Positions 1 through 5,956 of a stretch of DNA of 5,956 bases are shown here, in pieces. The position numbers and the translations under genes were made by a program. The stretch's first letter is position 1. Each line of letters starts with the position of its first letter. Location of the stretch: the NCBI GenBank assembly GCA_025966435.1, contig JAICRQ010000235.1, positions 1 to 5,956 of the forward strand, read 5' to 3'. This stretch comes from Anaerolineales bacterium. Lineage in GTDB: Bacteria; Chloroflexota; Anaerolineae; Anaerolineales; Villigracilaceae. The notes beneath the pieces are model-generated. The model saw nothing but the letters and a program-made list of their open reading frames with translations, ran no database searches and had not been told where the DNA came from.

Positions 1-1
1 G

Positions 2-700
2 TCAGCCGCCATCACGGATAGCCCGATCATCATGGTGTGTGTGACGAACTACGCGGCGGCAAATCACATTCTTAATGAAGTTGTAACCGATCTTCCAGGC
101 AAGTTACTGGTTCAGTTCACTACTGGTTCCCCGCAGGATGCCCGTGCCAGCGAAACCTGGGCACATGCGCATGAAGCCGAATACATCGATTGTGCCATTA
201 CCGGAAGCCCAAATTCCATTGGAACACCCGGTGCCCATATCCTGGTCTCGGGCAGAGAAGCTGTATTTCAAAAAGCGGAACCAATCTTGCGGGTACTGGC
301 TAACAATCTGGATTACAAGGGTGAGCTAATTGGACTGGCTTCTGCTTGGGAAATGGTGTTCCTTATGCACTATTACGGGATGTTTTTGTCCCTGTTTCAT
401 GGCGTGCAACTTTGCCAGGCCGAAGGCATCCCTCTGGAAGAGTACATCACATTGCTGGGCGAGCAGGGCAAGAGCTACGAAAAGTGGTTGTGCGAAAATA
501 TTCAGTCGGGCAACTATCAGGAGACATCTGCTCCGCTAGAACTCTGGGCGGGAGGCATACAACAGATCGCCCGACATGCCCAGGATAGTCACATTCATAC
601 TGAGTTCCCAAAGCTAGTCGCCCATCTCTTCCAACAGGCAATGGATGCAGGTTATGGCCGCGAAGAAGTATCGGCCTTGTTCAAAGTATTGCAGAAGTGA
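2..700 (+). CDS. NAD(P)-dependent oxidoreductase, imine-reductase-like / 6PGDH-like superfamily (5' partial)
   Basis: The reading frame is open from the left edge (first full codon at 2) to TGA at 698-700, giving 232 visible residues. The ATG at 32 is probably internal: the residues before it (SAAITDSPII) continue the same fold, and members of this family run to about 290 residues, so some 55-60 residues including the GxGxxG Rossmann motif are missing. Visible are the end of the NAD(P)-binding domain, with a VCVTNY strand-turn and the substrate-loop motif FTTGSPQDA (family form STGTP..A), then a IGTPGAHILVSG segment. A long helix at about 331-400 (GLASAWEMVFLMHYYGMF) begins the all-helical C-terminal half that swaps between subunits. 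The family reduces imines, beta-hydroxyacids or related carbonyls with NAD(P)H in the cytoplasm. The Glu codon at 350-352 appears to fall where many imine reductases carry a catalytic Asp or Tyr. Substrate is unknown. A terminator follows directly, so this is the last gene of its unit. Confidence 0.85.
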   Translation, partial: SAAITDSPIIMVCVTNYAAANHILNEVVTDLPGKLLVQFTTGSPQDARASETWAHAHEAEYIDCAITGSPNSIGTPGAHILVSGREAVFQKAEPILRVLANNLDYKGELIGLASAWEMVFLMHYYGMFLSLFHGVQLCQAEGIPLEEYITLLGEQGKSYEKWLCENIQSGNYQETSAPLELWAGGIQQIARHAQDSHIHTEFPKLVAHLFQQAMDAGYGREEVSALFKVLQK

Positions 701-730
701 GCTTGAGGGCATCCCCATTTACAAATGAAA

Positions 731-775
731 ATGCCGCTCCTCAAATCAATGAGGGGCGGCATATCTTGTTTTATA
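731..775 (+). terminator. Rho-independent terminator after the oxidoreductase gene
   Basis: A 13-bp stem is formed by 731-743 (ATGCCGCTCCTCA) and 750-762, with one T-G wobble (738/755) and a 6-base loop. A T-rich tail with interruptions (TCTTGTTTT) follows at about 764-772. It lies 30 bases after the stop codon of the oxidoreductase gene. The stem is nearly symmetric, but on the minus strand the bases after the hairpin are TTTTCATTTG, also T-rich, so it may work in both directions. Confidence 0.8.
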
Positions 776-901
776 GAGAGTTATGCAAGGCGCTATTGAG
801 GTACATTCCAGGCAGGTCTGAATTTATACCCGTATACATGATTTGACCACAGCTTTATTCATTACAGTAACTTTCTAACCTACGCAAGTTGATTTACTAA
901 C

Positions 902-982
902 TTATTCCTTTTTTGCCAGAATTGCTTGGCTAAGCATTTTCACCTCCTCAGATGTAAGAGAGAATAAAAGCGCTGCAGAATT
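902..982 (-). pseudogene. Possible gene remnant or very short ORF (about 27 codons)
   Basis: On the minus strand a frame bounded by TGA (983-985) and TAA (902-904) reads NSAALLFSLTSEEVKM then LSQAILAKKE, which looks like an amphipathic helical C-terminus rather than random translation. Inside it, an ATG at 935-937 is preceded by GGAGG with a short spacer, so an 11-codon peptide could also be translated from there. The frame cannot be extended past the TGA. I do not recognise a family. It could be the decayed end of a lost gene, a short leader peptide downstream of the lipoprotein gene, or chance; chance remains quite possible at this length. Confidence 0.2.
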
Positions 983-1007
983 TCAAACGCCACTTTATGC
1001 GTTCCGC

Positions 1008-1613
1008 TCACGAGTGTAGAGGAAACGGCGCTGCACTTACGTCAATGCCGTCCGCGGGCTCAATTACCAAGTGGACTAGCCAGTGATATTGCGCTGCATC
1101 ATTTTGCGCCCGGAAGTGCAGGGTGTGTTCTCCCGGGTTCAGATTGGTCATCACGAGATTCCAGTCGGTCACTCTTGCGAAGACTTCCCGGATAGGCGAG
1201 GGGCTTGCGGGTATGGCGGGCATCACATAGTCGAACGTGCCGAAGGACTCCAGGTCTATCACGTGATCGTCAATCGCCAATTCCCATACGAGCTCTGTGC
1301 CACCCCGGTTCAGGAGAGCCTGGTCTGTCAGCAGGAAGAGATGCCCAATTGCCAGGGTTTGCCAGACAGGGGCGCGGCAGTGAAAGGTCCGGATGTGCGT
1401 GTTTTCTTCCGAAGTTGAACAGTACGCCCAGAGCGGAGGCGCATCCTCTGCTCCGGTCGTGACGATCATGCCATCGATTTGGTCACCCGACTCGAGCATA
1501 GGGGAAACGGAAAGCGGCTGAACGGCTGGCTGATGCAGTCCTTGTTGGCCGCAGGCAACACCAATCAGTGGAGCAAAGGCGGCGAATAGGAATATTCGAA
1601 AAAGCTTATTCAT
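1008..1613 (-). CDS. Predicted lipoprotein, unknown function
   Basis: This encodes 201 residues. The start at 1611-1613 was chosen over the longer in-frame ATG at 1755-1757 because a ribosome site (AAAGGAAA) sits 6 or so bases upstream and because the protein then begins with a textbook export signal: MNKLFR, a hydrophobic stretch to about residue 20, then Cys21 in the context LIGVAC, suggesting lipidation and anchoring on the outer face of the membrane. The 48-residue extension would be Arg-rich and bury the signal. The mature part has two further cysteines, C65 (WAYC) and C79 (FHC), that could form a disulfide, then alternating strand-like segments (ELVWELAIDD, EHTLHFRAQ, WLVHLVIEP) suggesting a beta-sandwich. 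A Pro/Ser loop PAIPASPSP lies at about 132-140. I do not recognise a characterised family; from memory, similar secreted proteins occur in Chloroflexota. It is divergent from the large BTAD-STAND-WD40 gene and shares its 222-base control region. Confidence 0.75.
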   Translation of the reverse strand: MNKLFRIFLFAAFAPLIGVACGQQGLHQPAVQPLSVSPMLESGDQIDGMIVTTGAEDAPPLWAYCSTSEENTHIRTFHCRAPVWQTLAIGHLFLLTDQALLNRGGTELVWELAIDDHVIDLESFGTFDYVMPAIPASPSPIREVFARVTDWNLVMTNLNPGEHTLHFRAQNDAAQYHWLVHLVIEPADGIDVSAAPFPLHS

Positions 1614-1653
1614 CAGATTTCCTTTCTTATCAATGTCGTTCTCTGGGCCTCCA

Positions 1654-1674
1654 AAACATTCACGTTGAATGTTT
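1654..1674. promoter_or_regulatory. Perfect 9-3-9 inverted repeat, candidate operator
   Basis: The arms AAACATTCA (1654-1662) and TGAATGTTT (1666-1674) are exact reverse complements around the spacer CGT. The repeat lies 40 bases upstream of the lipoprotein start, in the control region shared with the divergent regulator gene. No T-run follows in the minus direction beyond TTTT, and a terminator upstream of a gene would be odd, so an operator (or a 5' UTR hairpin) is the better reading. Which protein binds it is unknown; the adjacent winged-helix BTAD protein is one candidate. Confidence 0.55.
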
Positions 1675-1776
1675 GACCACATTCTGACAGACCTCCATCT
1701 CCGCAGCGTCGCTGGGCAAGATAAAATCTTTGAGACGCAACGGAGACGCCTAGGCAATATATTCCCCTTATAAGAG

Positions 1777-1785
1777 TGCTATACT
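1777..1785 (+). promoter_or_regulatory. Extended -10 promoter for the BTAD-STAND-WD40 gene
   Basis: TGC-TATACT matches an extended -10 element (TGnTATAAT, one mismatch). It lies about 50 bases before the start codon, predicting a transcript start near 1792 and a 5' leader of about 45 bases. No good -35 is seen at the usual distance, which is typical of extended -10 promoters. The element is covered by an inverted repeat AGAGT (1773-1777) / ACTCT (1783-1787), so a bound repressor could block it. Confidence 0.45.
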
Positions 1786-1823
1786 CTATTTATTCATCCG
1801 GATTGATTCACATGGTGTGGGAA

Positions 1824-1830
1824 AAGGAGG
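1824..1830 (+). promoter_or_regulatory. Strong ribosome binding site deciding the start at 1836
   Basis: AAGGAGG lies 5 bases before the ATG at 1836. An in-frame ATG at 1812 would add eight residues (MVWEKEDV) but has no comparable site, and SARP/BTAD proteins typically open with the strand seen right after 1836 (LQIRLLGQFDI). The ATG at 1831 directly abuts the GGAGG and is followed at once by TAA, so it is not a usable start. Confidence 0.8.
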
Positions 1831-1835
1831 ATGTA

Positions 1836-4800
1836 ATGCTCCAAATTCGACTTCTTGGGCAATTTGATATTCGCGTTGATGGGAAACGCGTCACAATCCC
1901 CACTCGGGCGGCTCAATCCCTGCTGGCATATCTTGTGCTGACTGCCGGAATCCCTCATCGGCGCGAAAAGCTAGCCGGAGTCTTCTGGCCGGAGACGAGT
2001 GACGAAAACGCACGTAAGAACTTGCGGCAGGAATTGTGGCGAATCCGCAAAGCGATCTCTGCCCAAGGATCTTCAGAAGATGATTACTTCCTTGCCGATG
2101 AATTAACCCTGACGTTCAATCGCGACGGGGATTATTGGCTTGATGTGGCTCAGATCGAACGGCCCGATACCGATCTGCAATCCTTGACGACGAATCTCGC
2201 ACTGTATCAGGGTGAACTGTTACCCGGTTTTTATGAGGAATGGATCACAATCGAGCGAGAACGCGTGCAAGCCATCTTTGAAGCCCGGATGGCACAACTC
2301 CTCGAGCAGCTTATTACGAACGAACGCTGGGTCGCAGTAGAGGAATGGGGGGAACGCTGGCTGGCGTTCAGCGGTGCCCGAGAGCCTGCTTACCGGGCGC
2401 TGATGCTGGCAAGCGGCGCGCGTGGAGATATGGCAAAAGTCGCTTCGCTCTACCAGCGCTGCACGGACGAATTAATGGAAAAATTGGGAGTTGAGCCTTC
2501 TGCCGAGACACGTGCCCTGTACGATGGACTCTTGAAAGGTGCAAAGGCGCCACGCACACAGATACAGCCATCCGGGACGATTACGTTTCTCTTCACAGAT
2601 ATCGAAGGTTCCACGCGCCTGCTCGAAAAGCTCGGTGATCAATACGCGGTCGCATTAAGTCAGCATCACGAGATCATGCGCGCCGCACTTCGAAAGTGGA
2701 ATGGTCATGAAGTGGATACGCAGGGAGACGCGTTCTTTGTGACCTTCACCCGCGCCATTGACGCCGTACAATGCGCCGCCGACGCGCAACGTGCCTTCGC
2801 CACACATTCTTGGACTCCTGGCGCTCAATTGCGCGTGCGGATGGGCTTGCATACCGGAGAACCGCTCATCGCTTCGACGGGCTATGTGGGCATGGACGTG
2901 CATCGCGCCGCCCGGATCGGCGACGTGGGTCACGGCGGGCAGGTGCTCCTTTCTCAAACAACACGGGATCTTGTAGTACAGGATCTGCCGCAGGGACTTT
3001 CCATCCGCGACCTCGGCGATCATCGTTTGAAGGATATGAAGTATCCTGCTCCCATCTATCAACTGGTGATCGACGGGTTACCAGCTGAGTTCCCCCCTCT
3101 CAAGACAAAATTCACCGGTACGGAAGCACCCACACCAGGCGAACCACCCTTTAAGGGTTTGCAATATTTTGACGAAGGAGACTCGGATCTTTTCTTCGGA
3201 CGCGAATTGCTGACCGCCAAACTAGTGCAGCGCCTAAGGGAGACGCGTTTTCTTTCGGTTGTCATCGGCGCCTCGGGCAGCGGAAAATCTTCCCTGGTCC
3301 GGGCGGGGCTGCTGCCTGCGTTGAAAAAAGGCGATCCGCTGCTAGATGGAACCAAGCCGCCAAAAGACAGCACCGAGTGGCACATTCACATTCTGACGCC
3401 GACGGCACATCCGCTCGAAGCGCTAGCTACAGAGCTGACCCGGGAGTCCGAGTCGGTGACGGCAACAGCCACCTTGCTGGATGATCTCACGCGCGAGCCG
3501 CGCAGCCTGTCTCTGTTTCTCACCCGCAAATATCCAAAGGGACACACGCTGCTGGTCATGGATCAGTTCGAAGAGCTGTTCACCCTCTGCAGGGACGAAT
3601 TCGAGCGTGAAGCATTCATTGATAACCTGTTGAGTGCGGTCACCCCGGAAAATAGCCATATCTCTCTCATCGTCACGCTCAGGGCAGATTTTTACGCGCA
3701 TCTGTCTCAATATCCGGAGCTGCGCGAGCTGGTTGCCCGCCACCAGGAATATATCGGTCCCATGACGCCTGATGAGTTGCGGCGCGCCATGGAAGAACCT
3801 GCCCGGCGGGGTCACTGGGAATTTGAACCCGGGCTTGTCGATCTCATTTTGCGCGACGTCGGTGATGAGCCAGGCGCGCTGCCTCTGCTTTCACACGCTC
3901 TGCTGGAAACCTGGAAACGTCGCGCCGGACACATGCTCACCCTCAAAGGCTATGCCGACGCTGGGGGAGTGCATGGGGCGATTGCCCATACGGCAGAAAG
4001 TGTCTATCAAAACCTGAGTGAGGAAGAGCAGGTGATTGCCCGCAACATCTTCCTCCGTCTCACTGAATTGGGCGAAGGGACAGAAGACACTCGGCGGCGC
4101 GCATCATTTGATGAGCTCATGTCACAGGAAGGCGATGCCAGCACGATTCGCAACGTCTTGAACACCTTAGCGGACGCTCGGCTGGTGACACTCTCCGAAG
4201 ATATGGCGGAAGTCGCCCATGAGGCATTGATCCGCGAATGGCCCACCTTGCGGGAGTGGTTGAATCAGGACAGGGAGGGCCTGCGCATGCATCGGCATCT
4301 GACCGAGTCCGCTCGTGACTGGGAATTGCTGGGGCGCGATCCTGGTGCGTTGTATCGGGGCGCTCATCTGGCACAGGCGCGCGGGTGGGCCGCTTTGCAT
4401 CCCAACGCGTTGAATGCAGAGGAACGCGCATTCCTAAACGCCTCCCTCCAGCAGGAGCAACAGGAACAGCGCGAACGGGAAGAACAGCAGCAGCGTGAAT
4501 TGGAGGCCGCGCAAAAACTGGCGGAAACGGAACGAGTACGCGCAGAAGAGCAAGCCCACTCTGCTGCAAACCTGCGAAAACGTTCTTTCTACTTGAGCGT
4601 CGCATTAGTGATTGCCATGGTGTCCATCGGGGTCGCTGTCTGGTTCACGATCCAATCGCGTCAGCAAGCCATCAGTGCAGGTGCCAGAGAGTTAGGGACT
4701 CAGGCTGTTCTTCAACGAAACAATAATTTCCAAGTAGCATTATTGCTCGGCATCGAAGCATTTCATACCAGGGATTTACCAGTGACGCGCGGTGCCTTAT

Positions 4801-5956
4801 TCAATAGCACTGAGTCTACGCCTCAGTTGATTCGTTACCTTTCCGGACACAGTGACGCTGTACGTGGTGTGGATTTCAGCCCCGATGGCAAAACATTGGC
4901 TGTGGGTAGTTATGACAACACGATTATTCTGTGGGATATGCAAACGGGTCAACGAATCGGCGAACCGCTGACGAGGCACACCGATGATATTTATGCTGTG
5001 GCTTTCAGCCCCGATGGCAAGACGTTAGCCTCCGCTGGCGCGGACAATATGATCGTACTCTGGGATTTGGAAACACATACACAAATAGGGGAACCGCTCA
5101 CAGGACATATTGTTAGCGTGGGACCTCCTGGTGTAGGCAGTGTCGCCTTCAGCCCCGATGGCAAGATCCTGGCTTCAGGCGGATACGACAAGACGGTTAT
5201 CCTGTGGGATGTGCAAACGCACCGACAAATTGGGGAACCTCTAAAGATTCATAACGATGCTGTCGCTAGTGTTGCCTTCAGCCCCGATGGCAAAACTTTG
5301 GCGTCAGGTAGCATAGATAACACGATCATCCTGTGGGACGTGGAAACGCATCAACAAATCGGTGAGCGCCTGCAAGGACATACCAATGCCATATTTAGTG
5401 TCGCCTTTCATCCCAATGGCAGAACACTCGCCTCGGGCAGCGATGACCTAACTATTATTCTATGGGACGTGGAATCGCACCGACAAATCGGAGAGCCCTT
5501 GCGGGGACATAGCGGTAGAGTATTTAACGTCGCCTTTAGCCCCGATGGCAAAACACTGGCATCGGGCAGCTGGGATAGCAACGTGATCTTATGGGATCTG
5601 GAAATACATCGGCAGATCAGAAAACAACTGCCAGAACTAAGTGACATATCGAGCGTTGCCTTTAGCCCGGATGGGAAAACATTGGCCCTGAGCAGTTACA
5701 CCAACACTATTATCTTGGGGAATCGGGAAACGCAGCAGCAGACTGGAGAATCGCTCGAGGGGCACAAAGCTCCCGTGGTGAGCATAGGCTTCAGCCCCGA
5801 TGGCAAAACGCTGGCTTCCATCGATGCGGAAAGCACTATCATTCTATGGGATGTGCAAACGCATCGCCCGATCGGGGAATCGTTCAAAGGACAGAGCAGG
5901 GTAACTAGCATAGCATTCAGCCCTGATGGTAGAAAGCTCGTTTCCGGCGGCGAGGA
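1836..5956 (+). CDS. BTAD transcriptional regulator - class III cyclase homology domain - nSTAND1 NTPase - TM - WD40 repeat protein (3' partial)
   Basis: An open frame of 1373 complete codons runs off the right edge, with no stop or frameshift found on codon-by-codon reading. Domains by residue: 1-75 SARP-type winged helix (LLAYLVL, RREKLAGVFWP, ARKNLRQELWRIRK), expected to bind DNA; about 103-245 BTAD helices (LYQGELLPGFYEEW); 249-410 class III adenylyl/guanylyl cyclase homology domain, with metal-binding D255 in FTDIEGST and D298 in QGDAFF; 437-810 nSTAND1-type STAND ATPase, with FFGRE (453-457), Walker A G478-K484-S485, Walker B LLVMDQFEELF (D576), a TLRADF sensor-like segment, GALPLL (680-685) and HEALIREWP (795-803); 870-912 Gln/Glu/Arg-rich coiled coil; 918-939 one predicted membrane helix after R914-K915-R916; a helical linker 945-995; then WD40 repeats from about 1002 to the edge. 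In the cyclase domain the purine-selecting Lys position reads D294 and the transition-state Asn position reads H356 (R360 kept), so activity or specificity may be altered. The likely role is ATP-switched, membrane-anchored signal sensing with transcriptional output; the ligand and regulated genes are unknown. Confidence 0.93.
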   Translation, partial: MLQIRLLGQFDIRVDGKRVTIPTRAAQSLLAYLVLTAGIPHRREKLAGVFWPETSDENARKNLRQELWRIRKAISAQGSSEDDYFLADELTLTFNRDGDYWLDVAQIERPDTDLQSLTTNLALYQGELLPGFYEEWITIERERVQAIFEARMAQLLEQLITNERWVAVEEWGERWLAFSGAREPAYRALMLASGARGDMAKVASLYQRCTDELMEKLGVEPSAETRALYDGLLKGAKAPRTQIQPSGTITFLFTDIEGSTRLLEKLGDQYAVALSQHHEIMRAALRKWNGHEVDTQGDAFFVTFTRAIDAVQCAADAQRAFATHSWTPGAQLRVRMGLHTGEPLIASTGYVGMDVHRAARIGDVGHGGQVLLSQTTRDLVVQDLPQGLSIRDLGDHRLKDMKYPAPIYQLVIDGLPAEFPPLKTKFTGTEAPTPGEPPFKGLQYFDEGDSDLFFGRELLTAKLVQRLRETRFLSVVIGASGSGKSSLVRAGLLPALKKGDPLLDGTKPPKDSTEWHIHILTPTAHPLEALATELTRESESVTATATLLDDLTREPRSLSLFLTRKYPKGHTLLVMDQFEELFTLCRDEFEREAFIDNLLSAVTPENSHISLIVTLRADFYAHLSQYPELRELVARHQEYIGPMTPDELRRAMEEPARRGHWEFEPGLVDLILRDVGDEPGALPLLSHALLETWKRRAGHMLTLKGYADAGGVHGAIAHTAESVYQNLSEEEQVIARNIFLRLTELGEGTEDTRRRASFDELMSQEGDASTIRNVLNTLADARLVTLSEDMAEVAHEALIREWPTLREWLNQDREGLRMHRHLTESARDWELLGRDPGALYRGAHLAQARGWAALHPNALNAEERAFLNASLQQEQQEQREREEQQQRELEAAQKLAETERVRAEEQAHSAANLRKRSFYLSVALVIAMVSIGVAVWFTIQSRQQAISAGARELGTQAVLQRNNNFQVALLLGIEAFHTRDLPVTRGALFNSTESTPQLIRYLSGHSDAVRGVDFSPDGKTLAVGSYDNTIILWDMQTGQRIGEPLTRHTDDIYAVAFSPDGKTLASAGADNMIVLWDLETHTQIGEPLTGHIVSVGPPGVGSVAFSPDGKILASGGYDKTVILWDVQTHRQIGEPLKIHNDAVASVAFSPDGKTLASGSIDNTIILWDVETHQQIGERLQGHTNAIFSVAFHPNGRTLASGSDDLTIILWDVESHRQIGEPLRGHSGRVFNVAFSPDGKTLASGSWDSNVILWDLEIHRQIRKQLPELSDISSVAFSPDGKTLALSSYTNTIILGNRETQQQTGESLEGHKAPVVSIGFSPDGKTLASIDAESTIILWDVQTHRPIGESFKGQSRVTSIAFSPDGRKLVSGGE
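4839..5956 (+). repeat. WD40 tandem repeat array, eight full units plus a cut ninth
   Basis: Within the large gene the unit GH..AV..VAFSPDGKTLASGS is followed by .D.TIILWD and ..THRQIGEPL, recurring about every 43 residues (129 bases). The Phe of FSPDGK falls at codons starting 4875, 5004, 5148, 5277, 5406, 5535, 5661, 5790 and 5916, so the steps are 129, 144, 129, 129, 129, 126, 129 and 126 bases. Unit 3 carries a five-residue insertion in its first loop (GHIVSVGPPG). Unit 7 has lost the signature Trp-Asp (G1295-N1296) and the GH dipeptide; unit 9 has GQ for GH. The codons of the SPDGK motif (AGC CCC GAT GGC AAA/G) are the same in six units, which suggests recent unit duplication or gene conversion. 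Seven or eight blades form one propeller, so the missing 3' end should hold either the closing strands or a second propeller. Confidence 0.92.

Larger units (their letters stand above)
701..1007. other. Convergent intergenic region, AT-rich, no intact gene
   Basis: This region separates two genes that point towards each other. Apart from the terminator at 731-775 it holds only weak structure: an inverted repeat TATAC-CC-GTATA at 825-836, a 5-bp stem AACGC/GCGTT at 986-1003 just past the lipoprotein stop (a weak terminator candidate without a T-run), and a short minus-strand reading frame at 902-982 listed separately. I see no tRNA, no convincing promoter and no insertion-sequence ends. Confidence 0.6.

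Noticed and set aside
1083..1462. Plus-strand frames across the lipoprotein locus
   Set aside because: They are antisense to a gene with a coherent signal peptide and beta-rich protein; no matching ribosome site or domain is seen.
1614..1757. 48-codon in-frame N-terminal extension of the lipoprotein gene
   Set aside because: It would put an Arg-rich stretch before a clear lipoprotein signal and spans the palindrome; a ribosome site supports the ATG at 1613 instead.
1831..1838. ATGTAATG as a start-stop minimal upstream ORF
   Set aside because: The first ATG directly touches the GGAGG with no spacer, so initiation there is not expected.
2655..3062. 135-codon minus-strand frame
   Set aside because: It lies wholly antisense to the cyclase domain coding region, with no family resemblance and no ribosome site noted; it is a shadow of the large gene.
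4117..4605. 162-codon minus-strand frame rich in Arg, Pro and Ala
   Set aside because: It is antisense to the STAND and coiled-coil region; the composition is typical of translated opposite strand.
4797..5911. Several minus-strand frames sharing a repeated LPSGLKAT motif
   Set aside because: The motif is the reverse complement of the repeated SPDGKTLAS codons in the WD40 array, so the repetition is inherited from the sense gene.
4839..5956. CRISPR array or non-coding tandem repeat
   Set aside because: The 129-base period keeps the reading frame and encodes WD40 units; there are no short identical repeats with unique spacers.
1836..5956. Assignment as an Avs-type antiphage STAND defence protein
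   Set aside because: The STAND ATPase and repeat sensor are compatible, but no nuclease, protease or other killing effector is present and the neighbours are not defence genes; a regulatory role fits better.

Overview
The window looks like a piece of a Chloroflexota (Anaerolineae-type) chromosome. This rests on protein style: a giant BTAD / nucleotide-cyclase / STAND-NTPase / WD40 regulator and a small lipoprotein of a sort I associate with that group, with moderate GC. No rRNA, tRNA or marker gene confirms it, so the taxonomic call is an inference of moderate strength.

Layout: (1) 2-700, plus strand: the 3' part of an NAD(P)-dependent oxidoreductase of the 6-phosphogluconate-dehydrogenase-like / imine-reductase-like superfamily, whose Rossmann nucleotide-binding start lies outside the window. 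It is followed by a good hairpin terminator at 731-775. (2) 701-1007: a 307-base, AT-rich convergent intergenic stretch holding the terminator, a few small inverted repeats and a possible 27-codon gene remnant. (3) 1008-1613, minus strand: a 201-residue predicted lipoprotein of unknown function. (4) 1614-1835: a 222-base divergent control region with a perfect 9-3-9 inverted repeat near the lipoprotein gene and an extended -10 promoter before the large gene. (5) 1836-5956, plus strand: one uninterrupted reading frame of at least 1373 codons that runs off the right edge.

The large gene is the point of interest. In order it encodes a SARP-type winged helix with BTAD helices, a class III nucleotide-cyclase homology domain, an nSTAND1-type STAND P-loop ATPase, a Gln/Glu/Arg-rich coiled coil, one predicted transmembrane helix, a helical linker, and at least eight WD40 repeats plus a cut ninth. 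I checked the frame codon by codon and found no internal stop or frameshift. Read as a whole, it resembles a membrane-anchored one-molecule signalling device: a WD40 sensor (possibly outside the membrane), a STAND switch, a cyclase-like module that may be catalytically altered, and a DNA-binding output. The divergently transcribed lipoprotein, with an operator-like palindrome in the shared control region, is a natural candidate for a target or partner, but nothing in the sequence proves the link.
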